Source: Nannobrachium achirus
Lineage: Eukaryota; Chordata; Actinopteri; Myctophiformes; Myctophidae
Reading direction: 5' to 3'
NCBI GenBank assembly: GCA_963921795.1
Contig: OY997653.1
Span: forward strand, 1 to 64,000
DNA length: 64,000 nt
Shown here: positions 13,401 through 27,172 of the stretch, one piece after another
How positions within the stretch are numbered: the first letter of the stretch is position 1
Layout of the letters: the number at the start of each line of letters is the position of its first letter
Notes under the pieces: model-generated
Databases searched by the model: none
The model's input: the letters and a program-made list of their open reading frames with translations, nothing else
What the model was told of the DNA's origin: nothing
Position numbers and translations under genes: made by a program

Positions 13401-15631
13401 TGGGGGTCTGAGCCGTGAATCCATTTGTTCTTCACGTCTGAGGAACATGGATGCACACTCAGCAGAAAAACAGCCGACTCAGCAGGAAAGATGCACACTC
13501 AGCAGAAAAACAGCCGACTCAGCAGGAAAGATGCACACTCAGCAGAAAAACAGCCGACTCAGCAGGAAAGATGCACACTCAGCAGAAAAACAGCCGACTC
13601 AGCAGGAAAGAGGTGCCGGTGACACTTTGACATGTGCAATTGCATTGAATTATACAACACTTAAGTGAGCTTTGGCTTCTGTGGGGGTCTGAGCCGTGAA
13701 TCCATTTGTTCTTCACGTCTGAGGAACATGGATGCACACACAGCAGAAAAACAGCTGACTCAGCAGGAAAGATGCACACTCAGCAGAAAAACAGCCGACT
13801 CAGCAGGAAAGATGCACACTCAGCAGAAAAACAGCCGACTCAGCAGGAAAGATGCACACTCAGCAGAAAAACAGCCGACTCAGCAGGAAAGAGGTGCCGG
13901 TGACACTTTGACATGTGCAATTGCATTGAATTATACAACACTTAAGTGAGCTTTGGCTTCTGTGGGGGTCTGAGCCGTGAATCCATTTGTTCTTCACGTC
14001 TGAGGAACATGGATGCACACTCAGCAGAAAAACAGCCGACTCAGCAGGAAAGATGCACACTCAGCAGAAAAACAGCCGACTCAGCAGGAAAGATGCACAC
14101 TCAGCAGAAAAACAGCCGACTCAGCAGGAAAGATGCACACTCAGCAGAAAAACAGCCGACTCAGCAGGAAAGAGGTGCCGGTGACACTTTGACATGTGCA
14201 ATTGCATTGAATTATACAACACTTAAGTGAGCTTTGGCTTCTGTGGGGGTCTGAGCCGTGAATCCATTTGTTCTTCACGTCTGAGGAACATGGATGCACA
14301 CTCAGCAGAAAAACAGCCGACTCAGCAGGAAAGATGCACACTCAGCAGAAAAACAGCCGACTCAGCAGGAAAGATGCACACTCAGCAGAAAAACAGCCGA
14401 CTCAGCAGGAAAGATGCACACTCAGCAGAAAAACAGCCGACTCAGCAGGAAAGAGGTGCCGGTGACACTTTGACATGTGCAATTGCATTGAATTATACAA
14501 CACTTAAGTGAGCTTTGGCTTCTGTGGGGGTCTGAGCCGTGAATCCATTTGTTCTTCACGTCTGAGGAACATGGATGCACACTCAGCAGAAAAACAGCCG
14601 ACTCAGCAGGAAAGATGCACACTCAGCAGAAAAACAGCCGACTCAGCAGGAAAGATGCACACTCAGCAGAAAAACAGCCGACTCAGCAGGAAAGATGCAC
14701 ACTCAGCAGAAAAACAGCCGACTCAGCAGGAAAGAGGTGCCGGTGACACTTTGACATGTGCAATTGCATTGAATTATACAACACTTAAGTGAGCTTTGGC
14801 TTCTGTGGGGGTCTGAGCCGTGAATCCATTTGTTCTTCACGTCTGAGGAACATGGATGCACACTCAGCAGAAAAACAGCCGACTCAGCAGGAAAGATGCA
14901 CACTCAGCAGAAAAACAGCCGACTCAGCAGGAAAGATGCACACTCAGCAGAAAAACAGCCGACTCAGCAGGAAAGATGCACACTCAGCAGAAAAACAGCC
15001 GACTCAGCAGGAAAGAGGTGCCGGTGACACTTTGACATGTGCAATTGCATTGAATTATACAACACTTAAGTGAGCTTTGGCTTCTGTGGGGGTCTGAGCC
15101 GTGAATCCATTTGTTCTTCACGTCTGAGGAACATGGATGCACACTCAGCAGAAAAACAGCCGACTCAGCAGGAAAGATGCACACTCAGCAGAAAAACAGC
15201 CGACTCAGCAGGAAAGATGCACACTCAGCAGAAAAACAGCCGACTCAGCAGGAAAGATGCACACTCAGCAGAAAAACAGCCGACTCAGCAGGAAAGAGGT
15301 GCCGGTGACACTTTGACATGTGCAATTGCATTGAATTATACAACACTTAAGTGAGCTTTGGCTTCTGTGGGGGTCTGAGCCGTGAATCCATTTGTTCTTC
15401 ACGTCTGAGGAACATGGATGCACACTCAGCAGAAAAACAGCCGACTCAGCAGGAAAGATGCACACTCAGCAGAAAAACAGCCGACTCAGCAGGAAAGATG
15501 CACACTCAGCAGAAAAACAGCCGACTCAGCAGGAAAGATGCACACTCAGCAGAAAAACAGCCGACTCAGCAGGAAAGAGGTGCCGGTGACACTTTGACAT
15601 GTGCAATTGCTTTGAATTATACAACACTTAA
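7450..15631 (+). repeat. Satellite family B block, module II (30 units)
   Basis: A 72-bp partial B unit is followed by 30 full units from 7522. Inner 40-bp copy numbers in order are 3,4,2,3,4,4,4,4,3,3,3,4,4,4,4,4,5,4,4,4,2, then nine of 4. Useful point markers are CAGTAAAAC at 10214, CGACTCATCAGG at 12799, and in the unit at 13665 a CACACAGC plus CAGCTGACTCAGC change. The order of markers matches module III closely. All three forward frames of the 40-bp repeat are free of stops, which explains the many short ORFs here; none looks like a gene. Confidence 0.97.
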
Positions 15632-16894
15632 GTGAGCTTTGGCTTCTGTGGGGGTCTGAGCTGTGAATCCATTTGTTCTTCACATCTTGACTCAGTCGAT
15701 TGACTGTTCTCACTTTAGGCAAGTCCTGACTTGCCTAATAAGGTGAGACGCGCACTCACTCACGGGTCCAGAAAGGAACATGGGATGCACACACGCAGCC
15801 CTGAGGGGACTCAACAGAGAGAGGTGCAGGTGATACTTTGACATTTGTCACCATTGTATTGCATTAGAACACTTTAAGTGAGCTTTGGCTTCTGTGGGGG
15901 TCTGAGCTGTGAATCCATTTGTTCTTCAGATCTTGACTCAGTCGATTGACTGTTCTCACTTTAGGCAAGTCCTGACTTGCCTAATAAGGTGAGACGCGCA
16001 CTCACTCACGGGTCCAGAAAGGAACATGGGATGCACACACGCAGCCCTGAGGGGACTCAACAGAGAGAGGTGCAGGTGATACTTTGACATTTGTCACCAT
16101 TGTATTGCATTAGAACACTTTAAGTGAGCTTTGGCTTCTGTGGGGGTCTGAGCTGTGAATCCATTTGTTCTTCACATCTTGACTCAGTCGATTGACTGTT
16201 CTCACTTTAGGCAAGTCCTGACTTGCCTAATAAGGTGAGACGCGCACTCACTCACGGGTCCAGAAAGGAACATGGGATGCACACACGCAGCCCTGAGGGG
16301 ACTCAACAGAGAGAGGTGCAGGTGATACTTTGACATTTGTCACCATTGTATTGCATTAGAACACTTTAAGTGAGCTTGGCTTCTGTGGGGGTCTGAGCTG
16401 TGAATCCATTTGTTCTTCAGATCTTGACTCAGTCGATTGACTGTTCTCACTTTAGGCAAGTCCTGACTTGCCTAATAAGGTGAGACGCGCACTCACTCAC
16501 GGGTCCAGAAAGGAACATGGGATGCACACACGCAGCCCTGAGGGGACTCAACAGAGAGAGGTGCAGGTGATACTTTGACATTTGTCACCATTGTATTGCA
16601 TTAGAACACTTTAAGTGAGCTTTGGCTTCTGTGGGGGTCTGAGCTGTGAATCCATTTGTTCTTCACATCTTGACTCAGTCGATTGACTGTTCTCACTTTA
16701 GGCAAGTCCTGACTTGCCTAATAAGGTGAGACGCGCACTCACTCACGGGTCCAGAAAGGAACATGGGATGCACACACGCAGCCCTGAGGGGACTCAACAG
16801 AGAGAGGTGCAGGTGATACTTTGACATTTGTCACCATTGTATTGCATTAGAACACTTTAACTGAGCTTTGGCTTCTGTGGGGGTCTGAGCTGTG
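15632..16894 (+). repeat. Satellite family A block, module III
   Basis: A 1,263-bp block with the same monomer order, markers and abrupt end as 6187-7449. It differs in the last partial monomer, where TTTAAGTGAGC reads TTTAACTGAGC near 16861. Confidence 0.96.
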
Positions 16895-19800
16895 GCCGAC
16901 TCAGCAGGAAAGAGGTGCCGGTGACACTTTGACATGTGCAATTGCATTGAATTATACAACACTTAAGTGAGCTTTGGCTTCTGTGGGGGTCTGAGCCGTG
17001 AATCCATTTGTTCTTCACGTCTGAGGAACATGGATGCACACTCAGCAGAAAAACAGCCGACTCAGCAGGAAAGATGCACACTCAGCAGAAAAACAGCCGA
17101 CTCAGCAGGAAAGATGCACACTCAGCAGAAAAACAGCCGACTCAGCAGGAAAGAGGTGCCGGTGACACTTTGACATGTGCAATTGCTTTGAATTATACAA
17201 CACTTAAGTGAGCTTTGGCTTCTGTGGGGGTCTGAGCCGTGAATCCATTTGTTCTTCACGTCTGAGGAACATGGATGCACACTCAGCAGAAAAACAGCCG
17301 ACTCAGCAGGAAAGATGCACACTCAGCAGAAAAACAGCCGACTCAGCAGGAAAGATGCACACTCAGCAGAAAAACAGCCGACTCAGCAGGAAAGATGCAC
17401 ACTCAGCAGAAAAACAGCCGACTCAGCAGGAAAGAGGTGCCGGTGACACTTTGACATGTGCAATTGCATTGAATTATACAACACTTAAGTGAGCTTTGGC
17501 TTCTGTGGGGGTCTGAGCCGTGAATCCATTTGTTCTTCACGTCTGAGGAACATGGATGCACACTCAGCAGAAAAACAGCCGACTCAGCAGGAAAGATGCA
17601 CACTCAGCAGAAAAACAGCCGACTCAGCAGGAAAGATGCACACTCAGCAGAAAAACAGCCGACTCAGCAGGAAAGATGCACACTCAGCAGAAAAACAGCC
17701 GACTCAGCAGGAAAGAGGTGCCGGTGACACTTTGACATGTGCAATTGCATTGAATTATACAACACTTAAGTGAGCTTTGGCTTCTGTGGGGGTCTGAGCC
17801 GTGAATCCATTTGTTCTTCACGTCTGAGGAACATGGATGCACACTCAGCAGAAAAACAGCCGACTCAGCAGGAAAGATGCACACTCAGCAGAAAAACAGC
17901 CGACTCAGCAGGAAAGATGCACACTCAGCAGAAAAACAGCCGACTCAGCAGGAAAGATGCACACTCAGCAGAAAAACAGCCGACTCAGCAGGAAAGAGGT
18001 GCCGGTGACACTTTGACATGTGCAATTGCATTGAATTATACAACACTTAAGTGAGCTTTGGCTTCTGTGGGGGTCTGAGCCGTGAATCCATTTGTTCTTC
18101 ACGTCTGAGGAACATGGATGCACACTCAGCAGAAAAACAGCCGACTCAGCAGGAAAGATGCACACTCAGCAGAAAAACAGCCGACTCAGCAGGAAAGATG
18201 CACACTCAGCAGAAAAACAGCCGACTCAGCAGGAAAGATGCACACTCAGCAGAAAAACAGCCGACTCAGCAGGAAAGAGGTGCCGGTGACACTTTGACAT
18301 GTGCAATTGCATTGAATTATACAACACTTAAGTGAGCTTTGGCTTCTGTGGGGGTCTGAGCCGTGAATCCATTTGTTCTTCACGTCTGAGGAACATGGAT
18401 GCACACTCAGCAGAAAAACAGCCGACTCAGCAGGAAAGATGCACACTCAGCAGAAAAACAGCCGACTCAGCAGGAAAGATGCACACTCAGCAGAAAAACA
18501 GCCGACTCAGCAGGAAAGAGGTGCCGGTGACACTTTGACATGTGCAATTGCTTTGAATTATACAACACTTAAGTGAGCTTTGGCTTCTGTGGGGGTCTGA
18601 GCCGTGAATCCATTTGTTCTTCACGTCTGAGGAACATGGATGCACACTCAGCAGAAAAACAGCCGACTCAGCAGGAAAGATGCACACTCAGCAGAAAAAC
18701 AGCCGACTCAGCAGGAAAGATGCACACTCAGCAGAAAAACAGCCGACTCAGCAGGAAAGATGCACACTCAGCAGAAAAACAGCCGACTCAGCAGGAAAGA
18801 GGTGCCGGTGACACTTTGACATGTGCAATTGCATTGAATTATACAACACTTAAGTGAGCTTTGGCTTCTGTGGGGGTCTGAGCCGTGAATCCATTTGTTC
18901 TTCACGTCTGAGGAACATGGATGCACACTCAGCAGAAAAACAGCCGACTCAGCAGGAAAGATGCACACTCAGCAGTAAAACAGCCGACTCAGCAGGAAAG
19001 ATGCACACTCAGCAGAAAAACAGCCGACTCAGCAGGAAAGAGGTGCCGGTGACACTTTGACATGTGCAATTGCTTTGAATTATACAACACTTAAGTGAGC
19101 TTTGGCTTCTGTGGGGGTCTGAGCCGTGAATCCATTTGTTCTTCACGTCTGAGGAACATGGATGCACACTCAGCAGAAAAACAGCCGACTCAGCAGGAAA
19201 GATGCACACTCAGCAGAAAAACAGCCGACTCAGCAGGAAAGATGCACACTCAGCAGAAAAACAGCCGACTCAGCAGGAAAGATGCACACTCAGCAGAAAA
19301 ACAGCCGACTCAGCAGGAAAGAGGTGCCGGTGACACTTTGACATGTGCAATTGCTTTGAATTATACAACACTTAAGTGAGCTTTGGCTTCTGTGGGGGTC
19401 TGAGCCGTGAATCCATTTGTTCTTCACGTCTGAGGAACATGGATGCACACTCAGCAGAAAAACAGCCGACTCAGCAGGAAAGATGCACACTCAGCAGAAA
19501 AACAGCCGACTCAGCAGGAAAGATGCACACTCAGCAGAAAAACAGCCGACTCAGCAGGAAAGATGCACACTCAGCAGAAAAACAGCCGACTCAGCAGGAA
19601 AGAGGTGCCGGTGACACTTTGACATGTGCAATTGCATTGAATTATACAACACTTAAGTGAGCTTTGGCTTCTGTGGGGGTCTGAGCCGTGAATCCATTTG
19701 TTCTTCACGTCTGAGGAACATGGATGCACACTCAGCAGAAAAACAGCCGACTCAGCAGGAAAGATGCACACTCAGCAGAAAAACAGCCGACTCAGCAGGA

Positions 19801-22800
19801 AAGATGCACACTCAGCAGAAAAACAGCCGACTCAGCAGGAAAGATGCACACTCAGCAGAAAAACAGCCGACTCAGCAGGAAAGAGGTGCCGGTGACACTT
19901 TGACATGTGCAATTGCATTGAATTATACAACACTTAAGTGAGCTTTGGCTTCTGTGGGGGTCTGAGCCGTGAATCCATTTGTTCTTCACGTCTGAGGAAC
20001 ATGGATGCACACTCAGCAGAAAAACAGCCGACTCAGCAGGAAAGATGCACACTCAGCAGAAAAACAGCCGACTCAGCAGGAAAGATGCACACTCAGCAGA
20101 AAAACAGCCGACTCAGCAGGAAAGATGCACACTCAGCAGAAAAACAGCCGACTCAGCAGGAAAGAGGTGCCGGTGACACTTTGACATGTGCAATTGCATT
20201 GAATTATACAACACTTAAGTGAGCTTTGGCTTCTGTGGGGGTCTGAGCCGTGAATCCATTTGTTCTTCACGTCTGAGGAACATGGATGCACACTCAGCAG
20301 AAAAACAGCCGACTCAGCAGGAAAGATGCACACTCAGCAGAAAAACAGCCGACTCAGCAGGAAAGATGCACACTCAGCAGAAAAACAGCCGACTCAGCAG
20401 GAAAGATGCACACTCAGCAGAAAAACAGCCGACTCAGCAGGAAAGATGCACACTCAGCAGAAAAACAGCCGACTCAGCAGGAAAGAGGTGCCGGTGACAC
20501 TTTGACATGTGCAATTGCATTGAATTATACAACACTTAAGTGAGCTTTGGCTTCTGTGGGGGTCTGAGCCGTGAATCCATTTGTTCTTCACGTCTGAGGA
20601 ACATGGATGCACACTCAGCAGAAAAACAGCCGACTCAGCAGGAAAGATGCACACTCAGCAGAAAAACAGCCGACTCAGCAGGAAAGATGCACACTCAGCA
20701 GAAAAACAGCCGACTCAGCAGGAAAGATGCACACTCAGCAGAAAAACAGCCGACTCAGCAGGAAAGATGCACACTCAGCAGAAAAACAGCCGACTCAGCA
20801 GGAAAGAGGTGCCGGTGACACTTTGACATGTGCAATTGCTTTGAATTATACAACACTTAAGTGAGCTTTGGCTTCTGTGGGGGTCTGAGCCGTGAATCCA
20901 TTTGTTCTTCACGTCTGAGGAACATGGATGCACACTCAGCAGAAAAACAGCCGACTCAGCAGGAAAGATGCACACTCAGCAGAAAAACAGCCGACTCAGC
21001 AGGAAAGATGCACACTCAGCAGAAAAACAGCCGACTCAGCAGGAAAGATGCACACTCAGCAGAAAAACAGCCGACTCAGCAGGAAAGAGGTGCCGGTGAC
21101 ACTTTGACATGTGCAATTGCATTGAATTATACAACACTTAAGTGAGCTTTGGCTTCTGTGGGGGTCTGAGCCGTGAATCCATTTGTTCTTCACGTCTGAG
21201 GAACATGGATGCACACTCAGCAGAAAAACAGCCGACTCAGCAGGAAAGATGCACACTCAGCAGAAAAACAGCCGACTCAGCAGGAAAGATGCACACTCAG
21301 CAGAAAAACAGCCGACTCAGCAGGAAAGATGCACACTCAGCAGAAAAACAGCCGACTCAGCAGGAAAGAGGTGCCGGTGACACTTTGACATGTGCAATTG
21401 CATTGAATTATACAACACTTAAGTGAGCTTTGGCTTCTGTGGGGGTCTGAGCCGTGAATCCATTTGTTCTTCACGTCTGAGGAACATGGATGCACACTCA
21501 GCAGAAAAACAGCCGACTCAGCAGGAAAGATGCACACTCAGCAGAAAAACAGCCGACTCAGCAGGAAAGATGCACACTCAGCAGAAAAACAGCCGACTCA
21601 TCAGGAAAGATGCACACTCAGCAGAAAAACAGCCGACTCAGCAGGAAAGAGGTGCCGGTGACACTTTGACATGTGCAATTGCATTGAATTATACAACACT
21701 TAAGTGAGCTTTGGCTTCTGTGGGGGTCTGAGCCGTGAATCCATTTGTTCTTCACGTCTGAGGAACATGGATGCACACTCAGCAGAAAAACAGCCGACTC
21801 AGCAGGAAAGATGCACACTCAGCAGAAAAACAGCCGACTCAGCAGGAAAGATGCACACTCAGCAGAAAAACAGCCGACTCAGCAGGAAAGAGGTGCCGGT
21901 GACACTTTGACATGTGCAATTGCTTTGAATTATACAACACTTAAGTGAGCTTTGGCTTCTGTGGGGGTCTGAGCCGTGAATCCATTTGTTCTTCACGTCT
22001 GAGGAACATGGATGCACACTCAGCAGAAAAACAGCCGACTCAGCAGGAAAGATGCACACTCAGCAGAAAAACAGCCGACTCAGCAGGAAAGATGCACACT
22101 CAGCAGAAAAACAGCCGACTCAGCAGGAAAGATGCACACTCAGCAGAAAAACAGCCGACTCAGCAGGAAAGAGGTGCCGGTGACACTTTGACATGTGCAA
22201 TTGCTTTGAATTATACAACACTTAAGTGAGCTTTGGCTTCTGTGGGGGTCTGAGCCGTGAATCCATTTGTTCTTCACGTCTGAGGAACATGGATGCACAC
22301 TCAGCAGAAAAACAGCCGACTCAGCAGGAAAGATGCACACTCAGCAGAAAAACAGCCGACTCAGCAGGAAAGATGCACACTCAGCAGAAAAACAGCCGAC
22401 TCAGCAGGAAAGATGCACACTCAGCAGAAAAACAGCCGACTCAGCAGGAAAGAGGTGCCGGTGACACTTTGACATGTGCAATTGCATTGAATTATACAAC
22501 ACTTAAGTGAGCTTTGGCTTCTGTGGGGGTCTGAGCCGTGAATCCATTTGTTCTTCACGTCTGAGGAACATGGATGCACACTCAGCAGAAAAACAGCCGA
22601 CTCAGCAGGAAAGATGCACACTCAGCAGAAAAACAGCCGACTCAGCAGGAAAGATGCACACTCAGCAGAAAAACAGCCGACTCAGCAGGAAAGATGCACA
22701 CTCAGCAGAAAAACAGCCGACTCAGCAGGAAAGAGGTGCCGGTGACACTTTGACATGTGCAATTGCATTGAATTATACAACACTTAAGTGAGCTTTGGCT

Positions 22801-24714
22801 TCTGTGGGGGTCTGAGCCGTGAATCCATTTGTTCTTCACGTCTGAGGAACATGGATGCACACTCAGCAGAAAAACAGCCGACTCAGCAGGAAAGATGCAC
22901 ACTCAGCAGAAAAACAGCCGACTCAGCAGGAAAGATGCACACTCAGCAGAAAAACAGCCGACTCAGCAGGAAAGATGCACACTCAGCAGAAAAACAGCCG
23001 ACTCAGCAGGAAAGAGGTGCCGGTGACACTTTGACATGTGCAATTGCATTGAATTATACAACACTTAAGTGAGCTTTGGCTTCTGTGGGGGTCTGAGCCG
23101 TGAATCCATTTGTTCTTCACGTCTGAGGAACATGGATGCACACTCAGCAGAAAAACAGCCGACTCAGCAGGAAAGATGCACACTCAGCAGAAAAATAGCC
23201 GACTCAGCAGGAAAGATGCACACTCAGCAGAAAAACAGCCGACTCAGCAGGAAAGATGCACACTCAGCAGAAAAACAGCCGACTCAGCAGGAAAGAGGTG
23301 CCGGTGACACTTTGACATGTGCAATTGCTTTGAATTATACAACACTTAAGTGAGCTTTGGCTTCTGTGGGGGTCTGAGCCGTGAATCCATTTGTTCTTCA
23401 CGTCTGAGGAACATGGATGCACACTCAGCAGAAAAACAGCCGACTCAGCAGGAAAGATGCACACTCAGCAGAAAAACAGCCGACTCAGCAGGAAAGATGC
23501 ACACTCAGCAGAAAAACAGCCGACTCAGCAGGAAAGATGCACACTCAGCAGAAAAACAGCCGACTCAGCAGGAAAGAGGTGCCGGTGACACTTTGACATG
23601 TGCAATTGCATTGAATTATACAACACTTAAGTGAGCTTTGGCTTCTGTGGGGGTCTGAGCCGTGAATCCATTTGTTCTTCACGTCTGAGGAACATGGATG
23701 CACACTCAGCAGAAAAACAGCCGACTCAGCAGGAAAGATGCACACTCAGCAGAAAAACAGCCGACTCAGCAGGAAAGATGCACACTCAGCAGAAAAACAG
23801 CCGACTCAGCAGGAAAGATGCACACTCAGCAGAAAAACAGCCGACTCAGCAGGAAAGAGGTGCCGGTGACACTTTGACATGTGCAATTGCATTGAATTAT
23901 ACAACACTTAAGTGAGCTTTGGCTTCTGTGGGGGTCTGAGCCGTGAATCCATTTGTTCTTCACGTCTGAGGAACATGGATGCACACTCAGCAGAAAAACA
24001 GCCGACTCAGCAGGAAAGATGCACACTCAGCAGAAAAACAGCCGACTCAGCAGGAAAGATGCACACTCAGCAGAAAAACAGCCGACTCAGCAGGAAAGAG
24101 GTGCCGGTGACACTTTGACATGTGCAATTGCATTGAATTATACAACACTTAAGTGAGCTTTGGCTTCTGTGGGGGTCTGAGCCGTGAATCCATTTGTTCT
24201 TCACGTCTGAGGAACATGGATGCACACTCAGCAGAAAAACAGCCGACTCAGCAGGAAAGATGCACACTCAGCAGAAAAACAGCCGACTCAGCAGGAAAGA
24301 TGCACACTCAGCAGAAAAACAGCCGACTCAGCAGGAAAGATGCACACTCAGCAGAAAAACAGCCGACTCAGCAGGAAAGAGGTGCCGGTGACACTTTGAC
24401 ATGTGCAATTGCATTGAATTATACAACACTTAAGTGAGCTTTGGCTTCTGTGGGGGTCTGAGCCGTGAATCCATTTGTTCTTCACGTCTGAGGAACATGG
24501 ATGCACACTCAGCAGAAAAACAGCCGACTCAGCAGGAAAGATGCACACTCAGCAGAAAAACAGCCGACTCAGCAGGAAAGATGCACACTCAGCAGAAAAA
24601 CAGCCGACTCAGCAGGAAAGATGCACACTCAGCAGAAAAACAGCCGACTCAGCAGGAAAGAGGTGCCGGTGACACTTTGACATGTGCAATTGCTTTGAAT
24701 TATACAACACTTAA
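16895..24714 (+). repeat. Satellite family B block, module III (28 units)
   Basis: A 72-bp partial unit and 28 full units from 16967, with inner 40-bp copy numbers 3,4,4,4,4,3,4,3,4,4,4,4,5,5,4,4,4,3,4,4,4,4,4,4,4,3,4,4. CAGTAAAAC at 18976 and CGACTCATCAGG at 21601 are the counterparts of the module II markers. A private AAAATAGCC change lies near 23196. Alignment to module II needs one 723-bp (three-unit) absence, three 40-bp gains and one extra 241-bp unit. Confidence 0.97.
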
Positions 24715-25977
24715 GTGAGCTTTGGCTTCTGTGGGGGTCTGAGCTGTGAATCCATTTGTTCTTCACATCTTGACTCAGTCGATTGACTGTTCTCACTTTA
24801 GGCAAGTCCTGACTTGCCTAATAAGGTGAGACGCGCACTCACTCACGGGTCCAGAAAGGAACATGGGATGCACACACGCAGCCCTGAGGGGACTCAACAG
24901 AGAGAGGTGCAGGTGATACTTTGACATTTGTCACCATTGTATTGCATTAGAACACTTTAAGTGAGCTTTGGCTTCTGTGGGGGTCTGAGCTGTGAATCCA
25001 TTTGTTCTTCAGATCTTGACTCAGTCGATTGACTGTTCTCACTTTAGGCAAGTCCTGACTTGCCTAATAAGGTGAGACGCGCACTCACTCACGGGTCCAG
25101 AAAGGAACATGGGATGCACACACGCAGCCCTGAGGGGACTCAACAGAGAGAGGTGCAGGTGATACTTTGACATTTGTCACCATTGTATTGCATTAGAACA
25201 CTTTAAGTGAGCTTTGGCTTCTGTGGGGGTCTGAGCTGTGAATCCATTTGTTCTTCACATCTTGACTCAGTCGATTGACTGTTCTCACTTTAGGCAAGTC
25301 CTGACTTGCCTAATAAGGTGAGACGCGCACTCACTCACGGGTCCAGAAAGGAACATGGGATGCACACACGCAGCCCTGAGGGGACTCAACAGAGAGAGGT
25401 GCAGGTGATACTTTGACATTTGTCACCATTGTATTGCATTAGAACACTTTAAGTGAGCTTGGCTTCTGTGGGGGTCTGAGCTGTGAATCCATTTGTTCTT
25501 CAGATCTTGACTCAGTCGATTGACTGTTCTCACTTTAGGCAAGTCCTGACTTGCCTAATAAGGTGAGACGCGCACTCACTCACGGGTCCAGAAAGGAACA
25601 TGGGATGCACACACGCAGCCCTGAGGGGACTCAACAGAGAGAGGTGCAGGTGATACTTTGACATTTGTCACCATTGTATTGCATTAGAACACTTTAAGTG
25701 AGCTTTGGCTTCTGTGGGGGTCTGAGCTGTGAATCCATTTGTTCTTCACATCTTGACTCAGTCGATTGACTGTTCTCACTTTAGGCAAGTCCTGACTTGC
25801 CTAATAAGGTGAGACGCGCACTCACTCACGGGTCCAGAAAGGAACATGGGATGCACACACGCAGCCCTGAGGGGACTCAACAGAGAGAGGTGCAGGTGAT
25901 ACTTTGACATTTGTCACCATTGTATTGCATTAGAACACTTTAAGTGAGCTTTGGCTTCTGTGGGGGTCTGAGCTGTG
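24715..25977 (+). repeat. Satellite family A block, module IV
   Basis: Third 1,263-bp copy of the short A block, with the same CAGATC and GAGCTTGGC markers and the same abrupt type 1 breakpoint at GCTGTG/GCCGACTCAG. Confidence 0.96.
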
Positions 25978-27172
25978 GCCGACTCAGCAGGAAAGAGGTG
26001 CCGGTGACACTTTGACATGTGCAATTGCATTGAATTATACAACACTTAAGTGAGCTTTGGCTTCTGTGGGGGTCTGAGCCGTGAATCCATTTGTTCTTCA
26101 CGTCTGAGGAACATGGATGCACACTCAGCAGAAAAACAGCCGACTCAGCAGGAAAGATGCACACTCAGCAGAAAAACAGCCGACTCAGCAGGAAAGATGC
26201 ACACTCAGCAGAAAAACAGCCGACTCAGCAGGAAAGATGCACACTCAGCAGAAAAACAGCCGACTCAGCAGGAAAGAGGTGCCGGTGACACTTTGACATG
26301 TGCAATTGCATTGAATTATACAACACTTAAGTGAGCTTTGGCTTCTGTGGGGGTCTGAGCCGTGAATCCATTTGTTCTTCACGTCTGAGGAACATGGATG
26401 CACACTCAGCAGAAAAACAGCCGACTCAGCAGGAAAGATGCACACTCAGCAGAAAAACAGCCGACTCAGCAGGAAAGATGCACACTCAGCAGAAAAACAG
26501 CCGACTCAGCAGGAAAGATGCACACTCAGCAGAAAAACAGCCGACTCAGCAGGAAAGAGGTGCCGGTGACACTTTGACATGTGCAATTGCATTGAATTAT
26601 ACAACACTTAAGTGAGCTTTGGCTTCTGTGGGGGTCTGAGCCGTGAATCCATTTGTTCTTCACGTCTGAGGAACATGGATGCACACTCAGCAGAAAAACA
26701 GCCGACTCAGCAGGAAAGATGCACACTCAGCAGAAAAACAGCCGACTCAGCAGGAAAGATGCACACTCAGCAGAAAAACAGCCGACTCAGCAGGAAAGAT
26801 GCACACTCAGCAGAAAAACAGCCGACTCAGCAAAAAGAGGTGCCGGTGACACTTTGACATGTGCAATTGCATTGAATTATACAACACTTAAGTGAGCTTT
26901 GGCTTCTGTGGGGGTCTGAGCCGTGAATCCATTTGTTCTTCACGTCTGAGGAACATGGATGCACACTCAGCAGAAAAACAGCCGACTCAGCAGGAAAGAT
27001 GCACACTCAGCAGAAAAACAGCCGACTCAGCAGGAAAGATGCACACTCAGCAGAAAAACAGCCGACTCAGCAGGAAAGATGCACACTCAGCAGAAAAACA
27101 GCCGACTCAGCAGGAAAGAGGTGCCGGTGACACTTTGACATGTGCAATTGCTTTGAATTATACAACACTTAA
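25978..27172 (+). repeat. Satellite family B block, module IV (4 units)
   Basis: A 72-bp partial unit and only four full units (26050, 26331, 26612, 26892). The third is 280 bp because its last 40-bp repeat reads CAGCAAAAAGAGG. It has the same entry junction as the 28- and 30-unit blocks, so a large contraction or a separate, smaller expansion has occurred. Confidence 0.96.
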
